Positions 1 to 9,502 of a stretch of DNA of 26,904 bases are shown one piece after another. This DNA comes from Nemertoderma westbladi (lineage: Eukaryota > Xenacoelomorpha > Nemertodermatida > Nemertodermatidae), in NCBI GenBank assembly GCA_032718475.1, contig JAUCBJ010004428.1, positions 1 to 26,904 of the forward strand. The letters run 5' to 3'. Both the position numbers and the translations under genes were made by a program. Position 1 is the stretch's first letter. Every line of letters begins with the position of its first letter. The notes below the pieces were generated by a model. The model did not search any database and was not told where the DNA came from. It saw nothing but the letters and a program-made list of their open reading frames with translations.

Positions 1-1794
1 CTTTGTTTGATGCCCTTGCCCACCGTAAGCCCGTAGATCAGGGGAATGTGTGACGCCGTCCTTGGATGCTGCGATGTGTAGGAACAAATACCTCAGATTT
101 AGACAAAATCCTTTGGTACACCTGTACCTCTTCTTACAGGTGCGAGCTGATGCTGTTTGTTAATATGTGCAAGTACGCTAGGTGCAAATAGCACGCTCTA
201 TAATTTGGTGACTTTGCCGTACTAGCGGTACAGTACCGGTAAGCTCTGTAGGCCTTGCAGATTGACTGACCTGTCTGAGCCCAAAGTATTTGCTCAGGCA
301 AGAGGCAGCTTTCTGCTACCGGCATGCATTTAGGCTAAAGGGCGGTTTACTAACAATCTACCGCGCCCTTGCCACGTACTGATAGGTATTTGCTGTATAC
401 CACAGCAGCAACAAAATTTCTAGAATTAAATTACATACCAGATGAGCTAGACGTACGGTAGTAAATTAACACCCTATTCTCTATTTTCACAATCAGAGTC
501 TGGTATCAGTGCCGATCATGGGCGTAGTTACTAACACCGTAATTGCCTGATCGAGTTGTGAATATAGGAGGAGAGAGCCCTTTTGACGTCAGTTTGTAAG
601 TATTGCACCTACAGTGCGCGACTAGCTTATTCTAGTAGCTAACACCCGGTATTTTTTTTTGTTAAAAGACACCAAAACCTAGTACAACAGCGGTACACCA
701 AAATTGTTTTATCGTAACACACACACACACACGCGCTTTAAGATTGTTTGTAGAGGTATTACTTTGGCCCTTTTGACTGCTTTTCTGAATCGGCAGTATT
801 GCTTTATGCTAGTGTTCGGTTGACCCACTGGTTCGTATTATATCCTTATAAATGACACCGCGGCAAGTCTACAGTATTTAAGTCCATTAGTGGTAGTTAG
901 GATTAGCTACGCGGGGATTGTTTTCCCGTGAGTTTGGTCTGTATCTTTAGACTGTACATCTGCCTCACCGGCCGGAGGCCGGTGAGGCAGTAATAGAGGC
1001 CGGTCACCCTGATTGTATAGTTAGTCCGGGCAATTGATTCGCCCAAGTTTAGAAGGCTCCGTTCCTCGCCAGTAGTAGTAGTAGTACTTTGGTATCTGTT
1101 TCACCCTGGACTGGGATTTCTTGGCAGTTACTGTACGAACTCGTATATACTGCTGGATTCTACAGTAAGGTATTCGTTACTAGGATTCAGTAGGCGGTAT
1201 ACTACTGGACTTATCAAACAATCCAAGGAGGGTAGTAATATTGCCCCCATTCAATAGGGCTAAAAATTTCATCCAAAACTTCCACAGAAAGAAACTGTTA
1301 AAAGTGAAAGGCTACATTTTAAATTGTAAATTGATATAATTCTAATGTTTTTTTAAACCATACTAAATTCTATAATTATTAATTACGCGTAATGAAGAAA
1401 TAACATGAAAAGTTTTAAAGGCTCAGCTCAGCAAGGTTTGGCTTCAGTTTCAATGTAAAGAACTCATTTAGAGCTGAAAATATTGGTTGTTAATTACTGA
1501 ATGAGACTATGGATAAATAAACTGCAACAAACCATCGGGAAGCAAGCAAAAAATCGAGCAATACAAGCACAGAGCGATTCGGCCGGCATCAGGCCTCGTC
1601 AGATGCACTGATTCGTGCGTGACACCAGATACAGAGAGGCCTACCCTACTGTAAAAAGTGTATGCAAAAGTGAGTCAATATGGATCCCATGGTTGTTTTA
1701 AGTTATAATAATAATTTTACACTTTTCATAAAAATCTATAGCCTTCGTAATATTGAAAACGGTTTTTAAAGAAATTGGGAACCTTTCGAGTTAT
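1..1794. other. Unassigned 3' flanking DNA
   Basis: No convincing coding region. Bases 1-1260 are visibly less AT-rich than the following sequence and could be old transposon DNA, but I recognise no family. Small features are an (AC)n tract near 717-732, a perfect hairpin at 961-989 and a short (GTA)n run near 1071-1086. The 63-codon minus-strand open frame at 134-325 has no recognisable motif. Confidence 0.4.
961..989. repeat. Perfect 13-bp inverted repeat with 3-nt loop
   Basis: TGCCTCACCGGCC is followed by GGA and then its exact reverse complement. The stem is GC-rich in an otherwise moderate-GC stretch. No flanking gene explains it; it could be a transposon-internal structure or the centre of a small foldback. 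Confidence 0.8.
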
Positions 1795-2787
1795 ACCTGA
1801 GTGTTTGAAGCTCATTTATACCGTAAATTAGACATGTACAGAACGACAAGAGTCCCACAAGAAATGAAAACAAATAAGTTGGTGCCAGTTCCCAAGAAGG
1901 GCAATGATGAGTATATATGATCAGTATACGATGGTTGCATAACATGTGTCTATTGATGGCGGTAATACAGAACTATTCTAAGTGTTATGGGGAGTCCTTC
2001 AGGAAAACACAATTGCATCATTCTTGTTCATAATTGTGGTTGACTATGTTCTACGCATGTCCTTAGATCATCATAATGATGAGGGGGTGATGATAACTCC
2101 ATCTACTGGCTCCAGAAGTCGAGGAAATCCTGCCAAGTACCTAACTGATCTAGACTTTGCTGATGAATTAGGAGTACTCTCAGAATCACTAGAGGGAGCC
2201 CAACGGCTCCTCAGCTCATTAGAACATGCTGATTCTAGTGTTGGTCTTTTTATTAACTCCAAAAAGACCAAAATTTTGACAATTAACTTTGAAAGTCCTC
2301 AGCAAGTCTCTGCCCGGATGAGCATAATCTCAAAAGATGGTATGCTTGAGCATGTGGAAGACTTCTGTTACCTGGGATCATGGATCCGGAAGTCAGGTGA
2401 GGACCTACGAATACGTAAGGGAAAGGCATGGGCAGCCTTGAATGGGCTTTCCAGGATTTGAAAGTCACATCGAATTCATCGGAAACTTTAGGTCTGATTA
2501 TTTAGAGCAGCAGTAGTTCCAGTACTCCTCTATGGGAATCCATGCTGGGCTGAGGACACCAAATCTCATGGCGTGAATAAGCATGGTGGACAGCCCATGA
2601 CTTTCTTGAGACGCATCATAAAGGACACTGGCCTTGTAGATGCGGATGATCTGGCAAATGTCATGGGTGATAGGGAGTTGTGGCGGCGCCATTTTGTCGA
2701 CAAGCCGGAACAGCATTCTTATTATATATATATATATCTATATAATGCTGCTGCGATGCAGCATGCCGATCGTAGTAGTAGTAGTAG
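1795..2787 (+). pseudogene. Decayed RTE-like LINE copy (family A, copy 1)
   Basis: This is a second copy of the LINE found at 16554-18274, alignable from about 1795 to its TAG-repeat tail (2772-2787). It is 5' truncated and has two large internal deletions relative to that copy: about 320 bp near 1905-1918, removing RT motif A, and about 205 bp near 2567. The longest open piece (1982-2461) carries RT motif B and an altered catalytic box, FADE in place of FADD, then ends at an early stop. Between the stop region and the 3' end there is a (TA)n tract, then the family's terminal hairpin GCTGCGATGCAGC. The copy is non-functional. Confidence 0.9.
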
Positions 2788-2971
2788 AAGTAGGTCTATC
2801 TAGATACATTAAATTTGTACCACTTTTTTAATGACTATAAAAGATGCGACTATCAACGGCGCGTTATATGTCTGATCCGTCGTAGATATGTCTTGATTTA
2901 TTACATTATATTACATTGTTAGAGAATATAGGCCTATACACTAACTTATGAATTTCTCACTAAATCTTTTA

Positions 2972-2990
2972 GGGGGGGGGGGGGGGGGGG
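2972..2990 (+). repeat. Poly(G) tract, 19 bases
   Basis: Nineteen consecutive G on the plus strand directly precede CAAGCGCCGCC. Such a run is prone to length error in sequencing and to slippage in vivo, so the exact length is uncertain. Confidence 0.9.
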
Positions 2991-3622
2991 CAAGCGCCGC
3001 CCTATTTTGAAATTTATCAAATTTTTTATGATCCTATCTATCCTTTGCCGAATTTAATGGAGATTTCAAAATCAATTTATTGGCTAAAACGTAAAGGCAA
3101 GTCTGTATTGAAAAGCATTTATATGAAATGGCTCCAATTCAATTTCAGCCAAAGTTGCTCAATAGCATTTATTGGATGCAACCATGAATTTAACCCTTTA
3201 TTTGAATTTTCAAGAAATTAGCATATTTGGTAAAAAGGCATTTTAATGAACAATTTTTTAAATTTGTAAAAAAAATGGATCGATTTCAATTTGGATAATA
3301 ATATAAAACCACTCATTCACCCAAAAACACTAATAAGACAATTTACCGATACTGTCAATAACTAGTCAAGAATGATAAGAATAACTTGTAATTGCTAGTC
3401 CATTGTCATTGATATTTTTACAAAATATTACACGTACAAATTATTTTACAGGGCCTATCTATAAATACCTATCATATTATTATGTAAATTACACCAAAAA
3501 TAATAACTTTTCTTATCATAATGTTATAATAATAACATTATAATAATATATTTTCAACACATGTTTTGTAATAATGACACTTCCTTTCAAACAATAGTTA
3601 GTTCACTTCTTAAAAGTTATAT

Positions 3623-3628
3623 TTTAAT
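3623..3628 (-). promoter_or_regulatory. Candidate poly(A) signal of the KIF17-like gene
   Basis: The hexamer ATTAAA is read on the minus strand about 135 bp downstream of the TGA stop at 3761. It is the second commonest animal poly(A) signal, but the region is very AT-rich and chance occurrence is likely. No cDNA support is available. Confidence 0.25.
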
Positions 3629-3760
3629 AATAAATAGGGGTTGGAATGTACAATATATTAAATGGCCATGTTCCGTATGATAAATCAGTTGGCAAATTAC
3701 AGTATGCACCAGAATAATATGGACATGGTGTTGGAATTTATGAAAAACATTCAAAAATAC

Positions 3761-3920
3761 TCATAACTCCTCCATGTTTAAAGATCCCAGGATTCTTGGT
3801 GGTCTTGGATACCTCGGAGATAGTGGAGTCTTTGGTAACCAGCTGTCATTATCTTCCAACAATGGTGATGGTACTCTGTCTGGAACTTCAGAAACAGTGG
3901 TGTTATTTATAGGACCCAAC
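3761..3920 (-). CDS. KIF17: KIF17-like kinesin-2, terminal coding exon F with stop
   Basis: This exon starts after a TTTCTTCTAG acceptor (AG at 3921-3922). Its first base completes the Arg codon split at the end of exon E; 52 codons and a TGA stop at 3761-3763 follow. The peptide is disordered and proline-rich and ends with PRYPRPPRILGSLNMEEL. KIF17 C-termini have a comparable closing R-P-[FP]-R-[LI]-x-S-L-[DN] motif. Phase matches exon E across an 8.3-kb intron full of repeats. The 3' UTR should continue below 3761; ATTAAA on the gene strand at 3623-3628 is a candidate poly(A) signal. Whether more exons intervene in the big intron cannot be ruled out, but none is needed for the frame. Confidence 0.7.
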
Positions 3921-4211
3921 CTAGAAGAAATATTTTCATATAATAGAAAATATATATAATATAATAATATACTACTGTAATATAATACAATAAGATAATA
4001 GAAAAACGTTTTCACCCATTATGGTTTATTGTTTCTTTTTTTTAATGTTTACAAGCTGAAATTGGAATTGTAGATTACAATTTCTCGCAACAAACAATTA
4101 TACATTAACTGTTGGCAGAATGTGTATCACCACAGTTTATGGATGACATAATATTATTTAAATGAGAGAATTACTATTGACCACCACCATCCACTGATCC
4201 ACTTAGTTTGT

Positions 4212-4493
4212 TAAAAGTAAAAGTAAAGTAAATTTTCTTCGGCCGCTAGGCCAGGGATTACGCACAAAGTCTGACGACTTATTTCCAGTGCGGTCCCCCC
4301 AGAACTTTACTCCCCAGAGGAAACTCCAGTACTCATTTAGCTACCACTTAAGGATGCAAGGCAGAGATGCGCCCTGGCTGGTCCCTTTAAAGCATTCGTG
4401 CCGAAACGAAAACTGCCCTGGCCCATGTGAGGATCGAACCCACGACCTACAGGAGATGTGAATTCAATGCGACCACTACACCAAGGTGGAACC
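4212..4493 (-). mobile_element. tRNA-derived SINE, family S1 copy 1
   Basis: On the minus strand the copy starts with a tRNA-like head holding an A-box (TGGTGTAGTGG) and a B-box (GGGTTCGATCC), the two internal RNA polymerase III promoter elements. A unique body of about 200 bp follows (TTTCGTTTCGGCACGAATGC, later AGCCAGGGCGCATCTCTGCC), and the copy ends in a TTTAC-repeat tail. It is nearly identical to the copy at 9503-9783 and shares head and body blocks with 20097-20333. SINEs encode no protein and rely on a partner LINE. It sits in the last intron of the kinesin gene. Confidence 0.9.
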
Positions 4494-4920
4494 TTCTTTG
4501 TTCCCTTTGAATGTCTGAAGAAATGTTTAGATGGAGTTTTTGCCCTCTAAGGTTCATCATAGATGTATAATAAATGCTATATTTAATATTATATTATTAG
4601 CTTGTAATATTTATTATATTATTATTAGTTTATTATTTATTATTATTTGTTTATATTATTAGTTATTATTCCGGGAAACATCGTTCCATCAGAACTTCGA
4701 AACCCCGGTTCGACAGAGAGGTTCTTGCTTCAGCAGAAACTAAACAATGCTCGTAAAACTTCTGGACTCCAATAATGTTGGTCCTGGTGATCACGAGTAT
4801 ATGGTCAAATATAACACAAATAAAAAGTTGTAATTAAGTCAAAGTGGAGACTATTTTCAGTTACAGCTCAACGGGAACATGGCCCTAAATAGTATTGGAA
4901 TATACTAATCGGCAACATGG
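4494..4920. other. Intronic DNA, unassigned
   Basis: TTATTA-rich sequence encloses a GC-richer island at about 4672-4800. The island has short open frames on both strands but no family I can name and no clear splice sites, so it is not called as an exon. Confidence 0.4.
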
Positions 4921-5242
4921 CCTCCATACTTGGGACAATGGACCCCGCCCTTTCTGACGGCCTCCATACTTGGGACAATGGGCCCCGCCCTTTCTGACGG
5001 CCTCCATACTTGGGACAATGGACCCCCGCCCTTTCTGACCGCCTCCATACTTGGAACAATGGACCCCGCCCTTTCTGACGGCCTCCATACTTGGGACAAT
5101 GGACCCCGCCCTTTCTGACGGCCTCCATACTTGGGACAATGGGCCCCGCCCTTTCTGACGGCCTCCATACTTGGGACAATGGACCCCCGCCCTTTCTGAC
5201 CGCCTCCATACTTGGAACAATGGACCCCGGCCTTTCTGACGG
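4921..5242 (+). repeat. 40-bp minisatellite with 161-bp higher-order repeat
   Basis: There are eight tandem units of 40-41 bp beginning CCTCCATACTTGGGACAATG. The unit variants run A-B-C-D-A-B-C-D: A has GGACCCC, B has GGGCCCC, C has an extra C and ends GACCG, D has TTGGAAC. Thus 4921-5081 and 5082-5242 are two copies of a 161-bp block that differ at only about one base (near 5229). The long open frames that cross this array on both strands follow from the repeat and are not genes. Confidence 0.95.
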
Positions 5243-5575
5243 CCTCTACGAGGTTCTGTCACGACCCTCCTCCCCCGCCATGGACGGATAGCATTTTCAT
5301 TTGTACTTTTAATTTTTTTCTTTATTAACTAATTGTAATGTACATATTATAGTCTTTTCTTTTTAATTATTTTTTTAGACTTACTTATTTAATTTTAATT
5401 TGTTTTTATTTCATTTTAATCTATTATATTTAGTATATTTATTTATTTATTTATAGTATTTTTCTTTTTAACCGACCTTTTAACCCTATTTTACTGAGTT
5501 CCGTTTCTTTTTTATAAACAGCCCCTATCGCTTTAATATTTTATATATAATTATTATATTATTAGGATGCTGGTG
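5243..5575. other. AT-rich intronic DNA
   Basis: Pyrimidine- and AT-rich sequence between the minisatellite and the LINE. I see no coding or structural feature. Confidence 0.5.
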
Positions 5576-5586
5576 GCACCATAATA
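5576..5586. repeat. Target site duplication of LINE 5587-8838, 3' side
   Basis: GCACCATAATA directly adjoins the (CTA)7 tail and recurs exactly at 8839-8849. Confidence 0.9.
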
Positions 5587-5607
5587 CTACTACTACTACT
5601 ACTACTA
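5587..5607 (-). repeat. (TAG)7 tail of family C LINE
   Basis: Seven perfect TAG units on the element strand replace a poly(A) tail. The first unit is also the stop codon of the RT frame. Confidence 0.95.
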
Positions 5608-6762
5608 GGTCGAGCGAACTCGGACAGTGGAAATGAGATCCTTCCAGGCTTCCCGATTCTCCATAGTTGTCGCAATTTCGTTTCTCCCAAGTTCAGTATC
5701 CCTTTCAAGTTGATCTATATATGTTATGGCAGGTCGTCCACGACTACGCTTTCCATGAGTTGGTTGCCAGAGAAGTAGATCTGGTATGACCTCGTCTTTA
5801 CTTCGCCAGCAGTGCCCACTGAATCTTAATCTGCGTTCACGGAGGGTGGTTGATACAGGTGGTATTGTACCATAAAGCTCGGCGTTTGTCATGTGTTGTC
5901 TCCAGCTGATATTTAGGGCTGCCCTTAGTAGTCTTGTGTAGCAACCATCAATTCGTTGTTCAAGTGATTTAGTCAGTGTCCAGGTCTCACCCCCGTATAA
6001 AAATACACTTTCCACTGTGGCTCGAAAGAACTTAGTCTTCAGGTGCCTGGAGAGATCTGATTTCCAGATGGTATCCATTTTTGATAGAGCTACCCAAGCC
6101 TTTGCTTTCCTAACTTCTATGTCCTTTTTGCTACTCTCTATCCATGATCCAAGGTACTGGAAGTCATCGACCTTCCTTAGTTGATTATTATCAATGGTTG
6201 TCAAGTTTCCATCAACATTAAAGGTCATGAATTCGGTCTTGGTAGCATTTATATGCAATCCAACCTCCTTAGCAGCCCTCTCCACTTTATTTAGTAGAAG
6301 CTGTGCATCTGCTAGCGTATTAGAGAGCATTTTACCTCTATGGATGGAGTCGAATGCCTTCTTGAAGTGCACAAAAGTCATGACTGCGGGGAGATTCTTT
6401 GACTTAATTCCTTCAATCAGTCTCCGTAGTGCAAGTATCTGAGCTATTGTTGATCTACTTGGTCGAAATCCGTTTTGGCTCTTACGCAGTAGTTTCTCTA
6501 TGTGAGGCCTAATCCTATATAGAATCATTTTATTGTATATTTTGGCAGCTACCACAAGCAGACAGATCCCACGATAGTTTGTTGGTATGCCGAGGTCTCC
6601 TTTCTTGGGGAGAGGCTTTAGTTGACCTTTAGTCCAAATTGGTGGTGGCTTTTCCCCTTTTAACATCCGGTTGCAAACATTCAATAATGGTCTATTTAGC
6701 ACTCCAGTTTTCCATACCTCCGCTGGGATTTCATCTAATCCACTCGCTTTATTATTGGACAT
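5605..6762 (-). pseudogene. RTE-like reverse transcriptase part of family C LINE
   Basis: An open frame of 385 codons covers the RT domain and C-terminal region. Visible order: NNKASGLDEIP at the N-terminus, PLPKKGD and NYRGI blocks (about residues 50-66), QNGFR (96-100), motif A as FVHFKKAFDS with His where the catalytic Asp belongs (residue 132), then a jump at about residue 146 to SNTLADAQLLL, which normally lies just after the YADD box. An in-frame deletion near 6325 has thus removed motifs B and C including both catalytic aspartates. The C-terminal part retains the LGSWI, LYGGETWTL and LRFSGHCWR blocks typical of this group. The TAG stop (5605-5607) is the first unit of the (TAG)7 tail. 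Confidence 0.9.
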
Positions 6763-7847
6763 GCTTTTAATGCTTCTTTGGAGTTCGGCAGGTGTGTGAA
6801 GTCCCCTGTTTCTATAGGTAGTGTCTTGTCATATATTTTCCTTGTAGGGCTGACCTCGATGTTTGGTGGCTGCCCAAGCAAATTGCTGAAGTGATTTTTC
6901 CACTTCCCAACACGTTCTTCAGGACTATCGGCTTTGAGGCGCCCCTTTGCACAACTTTTCCGACCAGATACCTCATTTACAGTTTGCCAGGTAAGTCTTG
7001 ATTGTTGCTGTATGTGAGCAGTTGTAATTGCTTCAGTTTTATCCTGTATGTACTTTTCCTGGCTGATGTTGTAGGCCAATTTAAGATCGTCCTTAGCTTT
7101 CTCAACCTTGTTAATGTTTTCGGTTGTTGGTTGTTCGGTTTTAACTTTGTAGGCTATCTTAAGATCTTCTCTCTTACAAGTAACCTCAGAGTTTTGCCAT
7201 GGCACATACTGTTTTCGTTTAGGTTTCTGGGGGATATGCCTCTTAGCTGATTCCTTGTGGGCTGTTATTATATTCTGGTATATTGAATCGGTGGATTGGT
7301 CTTCATCCATTGACTGAAGTGCTTCAAAGCGGTTTTGAACTTCTACTGTATAAGCATCCTTTACAGCATTGTCAGTTCTGAGTTTCTCCCAGTCATAGTT
7401 GATTTGCTTGCTTGTCCTGGGTTTGCTGGCTCTCAAACTGAGTCTGATCTCTGCAGTCACAATTCTGTGGTCCGAACCAATTAGGTTGAACGAGCTGTAT
7501 GCCTCGCAGTTGATCATGCTATTTCTCCACTTTTTGTTTATAAGGATGTAATCCAGTTGTGCTTTGGTTCCATTAGGGTATTGAAAGGTCCATAGCTTCC
7601 CCTTACTCTTTTCGAATGTGTTGTTTGTTGGTATCAATTCACATTCTTCCATTAGGTCTAAAAGTAAGTACCCATTTCTGTTAGAACAGGTGTTATAGGT
7701 GTAACCCTTGATGTCTTCTGGGCCAATTTGCGCATTCAGGTCACCAGCAATGACTTTAACATTGTGTTTCGGGATGTCCTTAATAAGTCCAGTCAGTTCT
7801 TCATAAAACTTGACTGCTTGTTCTGGCTCTGATGCATTGGTTGGACT
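6735..7847 (-). pseudogene. APE endonuclease C-terminal half and linker of family C LINE
   Basis: This frame runs from just after an in-frame TAA (7848-7850) to a stop at 6735. It carries the endonuclease motifs GDLNAQIG, LDYILINKKW and SDHRIV; the first and last hold the catalytic Asp/Asn and His. A Lys-rich linker that would connect to the RT follows. The frame differs from that of the RT piece starting at 6762, so a frameshift lies near 6760-6780. The enzyme nicks target DNA to prime reverse transcription in intact relatives. The start is not a true initiation site; this is a middle fragment of the broken gene. Confidence 0.88.
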
Positions 7848-7927
7848 TTAGCAACATATAACTGTTGTCTTGGGATTCCCATCAAATGTTGCGATCATAA
7901 CCCTGGAATTTATAGATTCGATGTTGT

Positions 7928-8347
7928 TTAGGGTCTTAGTGCAAATGAGCTTAGCAGAATTCCCACTCCACCAATTGATGCATTGGCCGAGTTTCTTACT
8001 GCTGAGCTTGTTACCAACGTCCATCCATTTCCAATGTCATTGTACTTCATGGCAGTGTCTTCATGACAAATCCGATGTTCTTGGATGCAGATGATGTCGA
8101 TGTTATATTCCATTGCCAGAGCGACCATGTCACCCTGTTTGCTCTGTGCTTTCAGCGTGCGTGCGTTCAGTGTAGCAATCTTTAGTGTCTTTTTACATTT
8201 CAACAGGTTGGTTCTTCTTTCTTCTCTGTCTTCTGTTCCAGTAGCCAATTTATCGACCCCAGCCTGGTGTACCACTGAGGGACGCGGTCCTTGTTGACCC
8301 GGGCGACGACCGAGCCGGTATTTCTCCTGGAGGGTTCTCATACTCAT
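7928..8347 (-). pseudogene. APE endonuclease N-terminal part of family C LINE
   Basis: An open frame of 139 codons starts at ATG 8347, the most likely initiation region, although an upstream ATG at 8489 lies in another frame. After an Arg-rich leader of about 50 residues it shows KIATLNARTL and IICIQEHR, the first two APE motifs with the catalytic Asn and Glu. Near 7950 the reading shifts by one base: the codons after GGVGILL no longer match the family, while the adjacent frame carries on with TKTLNNIESINSRV. A frameshift followed by the stop at 7848-7850 splits the endonuclease. Confidence 0.85.
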
Positions 8348-8838
8348 ATCTTTCAGTTGCGGGAGTAAACCGCTTGTGGTCGCAACTCCTACAAGCGTCT
8401 TCGCAGTAGGTCGCCGTTGGTTGATTACCTTCCGCCGACCTTGTCAGCATGTATAGCCGTTGTTGGTTGATTACCTTCCGCCTATCCATGGCCTACAGCC
8501 CTGCTGCCGACTGTAGGGGTCCATTTGTTACACCCTGAACCAAGTGTGCCTCCTGGGTTAGGTTATCTAACACTGGTAGAGGAGCATCCAATACAGACAG
8601 GGCGGGGCTTGTATCATCTCTAATGCAGATGCGTATCAAGCCTTTGCCTTCAATGGTGCCCTAGGCGCTATAGCCCTCAATGACTTATTTAGTTGACGGG
8701 GCTGAACCAACCCACTCTTGATCAACTAAATAATGAATAGGCTATGCTTATCGGGCCTGCCCTACTGGGCTGCAGCTACAGGTAGTACCACATTACTGCC
8801 ATAGTGGTAGCAGGATCTGGGGACCTGACCTGACCTAA
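8348..8838 (-). other. 5' UTR of family C LINE
   Basis: This region lies between the first endonuclease ATG and the 5' target duplication. It holds a 21-bp direct repeat (8416-8436 and 8462-8482) and a perfect 12-bp inverted repeat TTATTTAGTTGA (8685-8696 with 8722-8733, 25-nt loop). RTE-type 5' UTRs usually carry the internal promoter; these structures are candidates for that or for RNA folding, by inference only. Confidence 0.6.
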
Positions 8839-8849
8839 GCACCATAATA
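8839..8849. repeat. Target site duplication of LINE 5587-8838, 5' side
   Basis: Exact 11-bp match to 5576-5586, directly adjoining the element's first bases (TTAGGTCAGG on its own strand). Confidence 0.9.
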
Positions 8850-9241
8850 GCATCAGAAAATATTATGGCACATGTATTTTAAAGGTAGCAAGTATCATAA
8901 TAATTGTCGGAATATTTCGAAAATACCCTTACATTAATTGATTATTATTATTATTATTAATATTCATAACAACATGCGCACAAAGCGCTATAGTTGAAAA
9001 TTGCCCGGATCAGATTGTGCACAGAATACTTAACATAATAATGAACATACAGTAGGTTATAATGTATGCATAGGTACCGAAAAAAGAAACCTTGAAAACC
9101 CAATCAATTTAAATTTATAACTAATATTATTATACAATACCAGACTTTTATAATAATACATAATATCTACTAGGATTACATTAATAATTATGGAATTAAT
9201 AAATGAAAACTGCGGTAGTAGCTCTAATTTATATAATACTT
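8850..9241. other. Intronic DNA between two LINEs
   Basis: AT-rich sequence with an ATT-repeat run near 8941-8960. The right part may be the 3' UTR of the LINE that ends its coding at 9242, but no tail or target duplication was found. Confidence 0.35.
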
Positions 9242-9502
9242 TCAAGGTAGGAATTCAGACCGACGTTTAAATGCCTTAAAAACATATATTCTTAATTGCT
9301 TTGTTTTGTTCTGAGATGGTAAAGCTAATAAATCAAATAATTTACCAAATGTAGGTAATCTTATTTATTTAGCGGGAAGAAATTTCTCCCGCAGGGATTT
9401 ATAAAGCGGACACTTCAACAAGAAATGGTATTCGTCCTCAATCTCCCCCAGATCGCAAAGTTGGCACTATCTCTCGCCACGCGGAATATTGTGCCAACGA
9501 CC
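9242..9502 (-). pseudogene. C-terminal zinc-finger-like tail of family B LINE
   Basis: Left of the SINE the minus strand encodes GRWHNIPRGER, a stop, CQLCDLGEIEDEYHFLLKC and PLYKSLREKFLPAK, another stop and then RLPTFGKLFDLLALPSQN, ending with RRSEFLP at a TGA (9242-9244). The Cys-x2-Cys with H-F-L-x2-C-P-x-Y spacing is a recurring C-terminal finger of non-LTR elements. Its position shows that the SINE at 9503-9783 lies inside the former coding region. Confidence 0.8.

Larger units (their letters stand above)
2788..3760. other. AT-rich flanking DNA with a 19-G tract
   Basis: This is the 3' flank of the kinesin gene and is strongly AT-rich. It holds an uninterrupted run of 19 G at 2972-2990 and a 10-bp inverted repeat with 4-nt loop at 3518-3541. 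No coding region other than shadow frames was found. The gene's 3' UTR probably occupies part of the right end. Confidence 0.5.
5587..8838 (-). mobile_element. Near full-length RTE-like LINE (family C), inactive
   Basis: This minus-strand non-LTR retrotransposon of about 3.25 kb is flanked by the direct repeat GCACCATAATA (5576-5586 and 8839-8849), an 11-bp target site duplication that fixes both ends. Order on its own strand: 5' UTR of about 490 bp, one APE-type endonuclease and reverse transcriptase gene, and a (TAG)7 tail. A single ORF with APE and RT, no RNase H, almost no 3' UTR and a short-period tail fit the RTE clade; clade placement is from these features, not a tree. The gene is broken by at least one stop, two frameshifts and one internal deletion. 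It sits in the same orientation as the host gene, in its last intron. Confidence 0.9.

Noticed and set aside
1982-2461. A 159-codon frame taken as a separate gene
   Set aside because: It is a fragment of a decayed LINE copy with FADE in the catalytic box and large deletions on both sides.
3774-3959. A 61-codon plus-strand frame
   Set aside because: It is antisense to kinesin exon F, whose splice phase and stop give a better explanation.
4672-4800. GC-richer island as a possible extra kinesin exon
   Set aside because: Short open stretches exist, but no acceptor and donor pair fits the required phase, and exons E and F already join in frame.
4921-5242. Possible CRISPR-like array
   Set aside because: Units are contiguous with no unique spacers, and the context is eukaryotic.
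4868-5262. Several frames on both strands across the 40-bp array
   Set aside because: Repeat-driven open frames in more than one phase, with no domain or splice support.
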